Shown: one piece after another, positions 31,974-38,471 of the stretch | Layout of the letters: every line of letters starts with the position of its first letter | Numbering within the stretch: the first letter of the stretch is position 1 | Assembly: GCA_024741835.1 (NCBI GenBank) | Contig: JAENRP010000071.1 | Span: forward strand, 136,043-174,513 | Source: Diplocarpon mali | Lineage: Eukaryota > Ascomycota > Leotiomycetes > Helotiales > Drepanopezizaceae | Length of the DNA: 38,471 bases | Direction: 5' to 3' | Position numbers and translations under genes: made by a program | Notes under the pieces: model-generated | The model's database searches: none | What the model saw: only the letters and a program-made list of their open reading frames with translations | What the model was told of the DNA's origin: nothing

Positions 31974-33753
31974 TTTTGATCTGGACTCTGGGGATGAGGC
32001 CCTCGATGCCGAAGAGGAGAGAGGGCGGGGGCGGGCTGGGGATCTGGGGATCTGTCGTCGAGGGAGACATTCTCGAATATTTATCGTAGAAGCACACGCT
32101 TACCCAGACCCCAAGCTCGAGGAGCTGTGGTACCAAATTTGAAGCTATAAGGGTAGTTGCATACTTAAGATTGTAAGAAGGCGAACTAGACTAGAAGAGG
32201 AAGGTTGTCGTCATACGGGGACCCCATCCTCGAGGCTCAAGACATAAGCAACACTGTAGCGGGCCATCGAAGCAACGCCAAGGACGAGAGATATGAGCTT
32301 GATTGTCGGAATCAGGCATGAGGAAGGGAAGTGGATCATCCGATGTTGTTGAGGATAAATCACCTTCCTGCAAGAATGTTCGTGGGGGCTCTGAATGCAG
32401 ACCGAAAGCTGGTCGATCACGGCTCTTGTTTTTATTGCCTATTTTACGCCAAGCGGCACCTTGCGAGGAGTACTTTTCCCGGCATGTTTTCTTCAAGTCC
32501 GGAAAATGGGTCCCTGATCTCTTTGACTGCGAGGCATGATTCTAGAACAGGGACGTATATCTCCATGGACAGGTAGTATTCTGCTGCCTGTGAACATGAG
32601 AACATGCTGCAATCCTGCCAGAATGAGGTGAAAAATAATGAGGTGATGAGCGACGGCAGGGGCGCTCGCCTGATGAGCCAGATTCATTGGAGTTGTTTGC
32701 AGCTTACACAGCGTATCCTGTCATCGTTGTGTGCGTCCAATTTTCACTGATGATCATCTGTCTTCGATCGCTTCGTCAAGGCTGCGAGTATGGGATGTCG
32801 GTTTTGCAAAACCACGAAAAGCCAAGCTGCCCAGATTGAGCCAGATTCGGAGTATCTTCATACGGCCTGCCGATAACCATTGCGAGGGTGATAGGGGGGT
32901 AGTTCGCCTAATTCAGCCAGCCTGCAGCATTATTTTATCCGTATGTACTCATCATATCTGTGCGAAGGGCTTTATTCTCCATAACTTGTGAATGTCTTGT
33001 TCAGGATGGCTCATTCCGCAGGGACAATGAGGGAGAGGGAGTTGGATTTGTTGGTAATGGCAGTGTTAAAAACAGCAGGATTGCTGTGAGAGCTAGAATT
33101 TGGAACCCTCTGAGCTAGTGAGCTACTGGTGGCGCACGTAACAAGGCGCGATTCTATCGTTCAGATCTGCCTCAAATCAATCAACGGTACTGGCTAGACT
33201 TATGTGAAGATTCGACTCAGTTTATGAAGTACCTCGGCTAAACAAGTGAAAATGGCCTCGAAGTTTTATGCCACAGCAGATTCGATGGCCCCAGAACCCA
33301 GTCCCCTTACAAAAGAAGGGCAGTCACAATACATCTTCAACTTGCTATAGTTATAAGCAACCTTGCGTAGGATGGAAATCTAGGATTTTCATGACTTGCC
33401 TAGCGAAAACTTCCTCGTGATCCAAAGGTCAAGGATTGAAAAATGAATCGTCATTGCGCACTAATCCCTGGCAGGGAGGTCCAGATGAGAAAACTCGAGA
33501 CATTTACAGCATGTCGTCTGTGGTTGCCGCTGACTCTCCGGCAAAATGTCCATCTTATTCAAGACGAACAGGTGTAGAGTAATAGAGACAAGAAGAATTT
33601 CCCCAGAGAGTTCAGACACAGCATATTTTCAGCATCATTGGCTTTGACTGGCGGAGACATGGTTTTGCTATTGATTCCCGTGATTGCTGCGATATGTTGG
33701 ATTCAGCGAGATTCCACAAGATACAGACATACCTTCAAAATTCAAAACAATAA
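31974..33753. other. Intergenic, promoter side of sedolisin
   Basis: Holds the 5' region of the minus-strand protease gene. A GA/GGGC-rich stretch lies at about 32010-32060. Open frames are short and have no domains; I see no gene. Confidence 0.45.
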
Positions 33754-33842
33754 TGCGTTCGCCGGGAATCGAACCCGGGGCCCATCGAAGCTGCGCTAGA
33801 GAGATTCAACTCTTATGGCAACGATGGATTTTACCACTCTAT
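33754..33842 (-). pseudogene. tRNA-Gly(GCC)-like copy with intron, damaged 5' end
   Basis: On the minus strand the 3' part is a good tRNA: T-arm CCGGG-TTCGATT-CCCGG, 3' acceptor strand CGAACGC plus A, anticodon stem CATCG/CGATG, loop TTGCCA..T giving anticodon GCC (Gly). A 27-nt intron (33789-33815) sits at the canonical 37/38 position. The D-loop AGTGGTAAAATC is present, but upstream of it the sequence does not provide GCGTTCG to pair with CGAACGC, nor a proper D-stem. I therefore call it a truncated or decayed copy. A functional gene with an unusual 5' end is less likely. Confidence 0.65.
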
Positions 33843-36039
33843 TTTTGGGTTAGTAACGAGAAGCGGATGGTGCAGAGACTCAACTTACAAACCACAAACG
33901 CTCATTGGGTGCGGCGAAAGGATTTTTTTCAGAATATATTTCCCACAGCTTTTGGCGGGGTAATGTTCGGCAACGTCATCATTGGAAGATTGGCGAGTGG
34001 ATCGATCCACTTCCCTCACTGCTACTACGCCCCATCGAGTATCTACAGTAGATAGCGCGTTCCCCGACGGATCAGCAAGCGCCCCGATAGGAGCTCGGCA
34101 GCGTGATCCACCGGCAAGCTACTGACGCCTCTTCACGGACTCGGAAGAAGGGGAGGACAGTCACTTTTCGAGGCTGGCCAGAGAAATAGCGTAATTAGAA
34201 AATATTGATTGTTAATTTAGGCCCTTTTCAAGTCCGTAGTATGCCTTAGGCAATGAATGGTTCACCCTACTAGCCTCCTGTCCCTGTCATTGCCCGCGAT
34301 GGCCTCTGCAGCTTCTCCTGGGACCACTGGGCCGATAACTCCCGTGTCACGTGAACAGGTGGCCGATGGCCGTGGCAGAGCGCGGTGGAGAGGGGGCAGG
34401 GGAGAGATCCAGGCGCCTTGTGCTCCCGTATACCACGTCAGGGCTGCTAGAATCCGCTCGTCCGCTCAACACATGTCAATCGCAGAACGCACGGTGACCA
34501 CAGACCGATTCCTGATCTACGAAGTCATAGTCATCATAAAGACTTGCCAGGTCAGCAGTATCGATACAACCCTCTGCTGCACATGAGCGCTTGTCAAGTG
34601 TCAGGACACGGCTGAGAGCTCCTCTCACTCCGTCTCCTGCGAATGACTGGCAGCGGTCTCACTCTGTGTGTATTTTCCCAACTCAACACGTCGGTAGAGC
34701 TCAACGGTCCTAGCTGCATATCACGCACAGAGTTGGTGGCAGAAGGTGTAGTCTCAGAGTTCTATGGAGCTGCAGGAGTATATATACAAGGTGTGCTGCT
34801 TACATAAGCCTTAATCTCCAATCCTTGTATATTCTAACAGTTGGAGACGCAAGTCAACACGACCTCCCTACCCACCTCGTTGACTGGGCGTGGGTTTTGG
34901 TGTTCCGAGATATCGCCGGCCTCTGCCACTTCCCTTGCTCAGCAGCTGTGCCGCCCAGCTGCCACGTGAGTGAGAAAGTTGACGGCTGGCGATAGATCTG
35001 CTGCGAGAATCAACCAGCCTCCGATCCACGACTGCGGCACGGAGAAGGGGGTGCATGGGCGACCGCGCTGGCACAAGCTATCCCGGTGCCAGCCCGCAGA
35101 GAGCGGGGGCTTGGAGTATCATCCCTCCGAGTGGGAGGGCAGGGAGACGGAGGCCGTGACTACGACGCGAGAGCCCAGAGGGAAGAGGATACCGAGGCGC
35201 AGGGGCTTGCAAGTGTTCAGGTGAGATGAGTGGAGGCGCGAACAGGGCGCGCATCACACCTGGGGAGATGCCGGCCACGCGAGGAGGAACTTGATACGGG
35301 CGATGGTACGTTGGAGCCACGGTCCCCGCGGGCTTCCTGGCATGGAAGGTCAGGATGACTGCGGCCGAGCCCCTGATCTCGCAAAGGTGTATCCTCGCCA
35401 AAGCCCCTCACCGCACATGGCATCCTCGCGGGGGGGTAAACAAGAGATGGACACAAGAGATACGCGCCGGGCCGAGCAGAGTCGTCTCAGCCGAGGCCAA
35501 AACCGGCACCAGATCAGAAACACACACCCGAGGAGATCACAGAGAGAGAGGCCCCAGAAAAAGCAAAGCCATGATGGCTGCCGCTCTCCTAACTCCCTCC
35601 GCCCGGCGCCCACGCGGCTGCTCCTCCGACGGCATCTCAGCCGCCGCCGCATCGCCGGACCTGCAGCCTTCCCTCAACATGGAGGTCAGGTCGGGTCCGC
35701 CCGGGGGGTCTTCTGGGATATCACGTGGGGGCGGGGCGGGCCGGGGCCCCGAGAGATCTATGCTGTGCTGTGCTGTGCTCGAGGACAGGGCCACGGCTCT
35801 CGGGCCCCGCAGGCGGCGCTTCCCGCCGGCGGAGAAGATGTCTCTCCCGGGGGAGTCCGGCGGCCCAGAGGCGCGGCGGGACGCGCTGCCCGCTAGCGAG
35901 CGCGGTTGTGGGAAGCGCGGTGCCTTCCCCTCTCCACAACAAGGCTAGAGCTGCGAGGCGGCGCGGGATCCGGGGGCAGCATGGTTGGCTCGGGCGGCGA
36001 GTCGGCGGCTTTTGGTTCACAGCACGCGTCCGAGGCTGG

Positions 36040-36074
36040 AGAGCAGTCAGAGAGCAGTCAGAGAGCAGTCAGAG
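36040..36074. repeat. AGAGCAGTC tandem repeat
   Basis: Three near-identical copies of AGAGCAGTCAG in tandem, the third diverging to AGAGCGGTC. Short simple repeat in a gene-free stretch. Confidence 0.7.
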
Positions 36075-36204
36075 CGGTCGAGTCTTCCAAGTCATGGTTG
36101 ATTTTGTCTTGTCTATGTACAGGTGCTACGCGTCCAGGCACGAGCGGGAAGAGAACAGGGGAATCAGGAATGTACAGAGGGCAGCTTCGAGCTCCGTCTT
36201 TTCC

Positions 36205-36223
36205 CTCTCTCTCTCTCTCTCTC
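36205..36223. repeat. (CT)n microsatellite
   Basis: About nine CT dinucleotides in a row, downstream of the minus-strand FAD oxidoreductase gene. Confidence 0.85.
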
Positions 36224-36302
36224 CTCCAAGGGAAGGTGTGACCAGATGAAATGCAATTTCATAGACGAACCCCTTCGACGCATCAAGCTCTTGTTACGGA
36301 GC

Positions 36303-37935
36303 TCAGCCCCGGCGAGCCTGCCCACGATCGGCAGAGATCTTGGGGGCTCCGGGCACCAATCTCTGGAACACCTCCGTCGGGTCGTAGATCTTGGCGATCG
36401 ACTTCAGCTTGTCCCAGCTCTCCTGGCCGTAGCCCTCGAACACGGGCTGGTCCAGGGCCGCATCGCTCAGGTAGATGAACGGCAGCATGTCGAAGCCCGC
36501 GGCCTTGAGATCGTCCTTGATGGCCGCGTTGGCCTTGACGTGCGCCGCGTCGACGTGGGCATCATCCACGCCATCGTCCCAGGAGGGACTCTCGACCAGC
36601 CAGAGCGCGGGCACGCTCGAGGCCGTGAGCCCGGTGGGGTTGCCGCCGTTGGCCGCCGATGCCTCGACCACCTTGGACGTGATGGGCATCACGCTGAAGG
36701 CCGTGAAGAAGCCCCGCACCTCGTCGAGCTTCTCCTCCCGGAGCACGCGGTAGTAGGCGTCGGTCGCGATCTTGAAGGCGGCCTTGTCCGCGGGGATGCT
36801 GTAGAAGAGGAAGCGCTTGCGGTTGTCGAAGTCCGGGTGGGCCTCGAAGCGCTTGAACCATCCGCTCATGGTGGTCTTGGTGAGGTTGCCACTGGTGAAG
36901 GGGAGCTTGGGCGCGGTGAGGTTCGCGAAGCCGGGCGCGTCGAACTTGTTGGCGCTGTTGAAGAGGAATGCGTGGTACGACACGTTCGGGTTCCGGGCCG
37001 GCTGCCACCGCGACTGACCCTCGGTCGAGGAGGCGGGGTCCGCGCCGGCGTGGAGGGCGAAGTCCGTCATCGACTCGTAGTACTGGTCGGCGCGCTCGGT
37101 CCCGTAGCCCACGTCGCCCAGCACGATGGACTCGGATGGGATCGTGTAGAGGGAGACGCTGGTGACGTAGGCGAAGTTGTTCCCGCCGCCGCGGAGGGCC
37201 CAGAAGAGGTCCGCGGAGGAGCTGTTGCTCACCGTTGTCGCGGTCCCGTTGGCCAAGACGACCTGGATCATGTTAGAGCGGCTCGACGGGGAGGGTCTGT
37301 GACAGAGCGTACATCGAACGACTTCACCGTCGTGGGAGCCACGCCGTGCTCGTAACTGAAGAAGCCAATGCCGCCGCCGAGGTGGAAGCCGACGACGCCG
37401 ACGTTCCCCAGACGCACCCCGTTGATGGCGACGTTGTGCGGGGCCACGAAGTCGTACAGAGGTCCGAATGTGACGCCGGCGCCGACGTGCACGACCGACT
37501 TGTCATCCTCGATGGTGAGCAGGGTCATGTTGGAGTTCGAGAAGAGGATTCCTTCGGGGCCGATGTTGGCGGCGTTGGCGATGGGCATGAAGCCGCCTCC
37601 GCGGATGGCGAACGGGACGTCGCGAGCAGCGAGCAGCTGGATGCCGGCGGTGACCATCGGGGTGGAGTAGGGAGTGAAGACACACGCCGGCCCCAGCCAG
37701 GAATCCGTGCTCCAGGAGACTAGAGGCGACGTCAGCGGTGAGATACACGGGCACGGCAGGGCGGGCGCGCCCTACATGTATCTTCGCGCGCATAGCGCAA
37801 GGAGCCGGGAAAATGCACCGACTCGGGGTAGTGTCTGAAGAGAAAGTTGCACGACTCCCGCGTCTGGTTGGTCGCGTAGGGGGCGGCGGCCACGAGGGCC
37901 GAAGAAGCCAGGAGAACGAGTGTTGTGCCGAGCAT
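36303..37935 (-). CDS. Secreted FAD-linked oxidoreductase (BBE-like)
   Basis: Three exons (37935-37776, 37719-37313, 37262-36303; introns 56 and 50 nt) encode 508 aa. A signal peptide (MLGTTLVLLASSALVAAAP) is followed by the PCMH-type FAD-binding domain: SWSTDSWLGPACVFTPYSTP, AIRGGGFMPIANAANI, VGAGVTFGPLYDFVA, GGGIGFFSYEHGVA, then ADLFWALRGGGNNFAYVTSV. The C-terminus includes the BBE-type FIYLSDAALDQPVFEGYGQE and IYDPTEVFQRLVPGAPK. Such enzymes oxidise sugars, alkaloids or secondary metabolites and pass electrons to oxygen. The position that normally holds the His covalently bound to FAD (RSGGHMP) is Phe97 here (RGGGFMP), so FAD may be held non-covalently or activity altered. The long open frame on the opposite strand (36123-37355) is a GC-rich shadow. 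Substrate unknown; no biosynthetic neighbours seen. Confidence 0.9.
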
Positions 37936-38471
37936 TGCTGAGGAGGGGGTGGGAGGGGAGTGAAAGAATGTAGTGAAGGAGGGGAGTGAAGAAGTCGGGT
38001 GAAAGAATGTAGTGAAGCAGTGAAGCAGTGGAGTGAAGAAGTCGAGTGAAAGAATGTAGTGAAGGAGCCGAGTCAAGGAGCCGAGTGAAAGAATGTAGTG
38101 AAAGAATGCAAGGAACAAATGCAAGGAGAGAATCTATCGAAGAGAGCGTGCTGAGAGATGAGGAGGATGGGCCAGTCGGGGCGACAGGTGCGGGCCTATA
38201 TACTCTTTCCCCCCCTCTCCACGATCGCGACGAGGTTTTCTCGGATACGTCGTTCTCGAGCAAGATGACGACGAGCCTGGGCTCGCCGTGGCAGCGCCCT
38301 CGGATATGCGGCGAGCCTCGGCCTCGCCCTCGCCGTTGCTGTCTACCTGCCGACGCCACGGCGACGCTGATACGATCAGCCTGGGAGAAGGGCAGAGAGG
38401 CGAGATGGACAATGGACCGCCATCTATCAGAGGCTTGGCGGTAGTTAAACCCATACGCGTGCGCATCGGTC
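37936..38471. promoter_or_regulatory. Upstream region of the FAD oxidoreductase
   Basis: Contains the repeat array and, beyond it, a TATATAC motif near 38195-38203 (minus-strand reading GTATATA), which could serve as a TATA element for the minus-strand gene. The rest to the window end shows only chance frames. Confidence 0.4.
37961..38103. repeat. Four-copy TGAAAGAATGTAGTGAA repeat upstream of the FAD oxidase
   Basis: TGAAAGAATGTAGTGAA occurs at 37961, 38000, 38047 and 38086, spaced 39, 47 and 39 bp, with related GAGTGAAG/CAGTGAAG half-units between. The array lies 26-168 bp upstream of the start codon of the minus-strand FAD oxidoreductase, so it falls in its 5' UTR or core promoter. Confidence 0.85.

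Larger units (their letters stand above)
33850..36302. other. Gene-poor, becoming GC-rich
   Basis: No convincing gene. From about 34900 the sequence becomes GC-rich and has long overlapping frames (for example 35355-35948 +) that are Arg/Pro/Gly-rich, as expected by chance in GC-rich DNA. Short repeats are listed separately. The right end holds the 3' UTR of the FAD oxidoreductase. Confidence 0.4.

Noticed and set aside
35291..35948. Overlapping + frames of about 200 residues
   Set aside because: GC-rich, Arg/Pro/Gly/Ser-rich chance frames in two registers, neither with recognisable structure.
36123..37355. 410-residue + strand open frame
   Set aside because: It is antisense to the well-supported FAD oxidoreductase, Arg/Gly/Val-rich, and explained by the GC-rich third positions of the real gene.

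Overview
This window is nuclear DNA of a filamentous ascomycete (Pezizomycotina). The evidence is short spliceosomal introns (mostly 44-125 nt) with GTAAGT/GTATGT-like donors and CTGAC/CTAAC branch sites, small intergenic spaces on both strands, fungal gene families (Mcp1, HAL/NPR1-type kinase, sedolisin, BBE-type FAD oxidase), and one AT-rich island that looks like a RIP-degraded repeat. I cannot name the species. Exon borders were placed by hand from splice signals, reading frame and remembered family patterns; no searches were run.

Layout. 0-2.8 kb: no convincing gene, but a cluster of minisatellites. 2.87-5.58 kb (-): DNA polymerase eta, six exons, probably with one GC-AG intron. 5.98-6.76 kb (+): an unrecognised short protein with an N-terminal membrane segment, divergent from polymerase eta. 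7.1-8.1 kb (-): possible decayed membrane-protein gene. 8.57-9.91 kb (+): HAL/NPR1-like protein kinase. 10.5-11.0 kb (-): weak hypothetical gene with a Ser-Asp repeat. 11.56-12.16 kb (-): small C2H2 zinc-finger protein, head to head with 12.34-13.29 kb (+) MCP1. 14.08-17.04 kb (+): large coiled-coil, polyproline membrane protein. 18.84-19.80 kb (+): DUF4336-type protein. 20.70-22.21 kb (-): PKA-like AGC kinase. 22.2-27.5 kb: gene-poor, with the AT-rich island at about 23.4-24.65 kb. 27.47-28.80 kb (-): inositol-polyphosphate 5-phosphatase with a C-terminal anchor. 29.72-31.97 kb (-): secreted sedolisin protease. 32-36.3 kb: no convincing gene, apart from a 5'-damaged, intron-containing tRNA-Gly(GCC) copy at 33.75 kb. 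36.30-37.94 kb (-): secreted BBE-like FAD oxidoreductase lacking the usual FAD-linking His, with a repeat array just upstream.

The genes do not form an obvious pathway or biosynthetic cluster. They mix housekeeping functions (translesion synthesis, mitochondrial outer membrane, nutrient and cAMP signalling, phosphoinositide turnover) with two secreted enzymes. I found no clear new multi-gene system. The best leads are single-gene oddities: the GC-AG intron, a possible 29-nt intron, a kinase without a visible APE motif, a BBE enzyme with Phe in place of the FAD-linking His, and the unnamed coiled-coil membrane protein.
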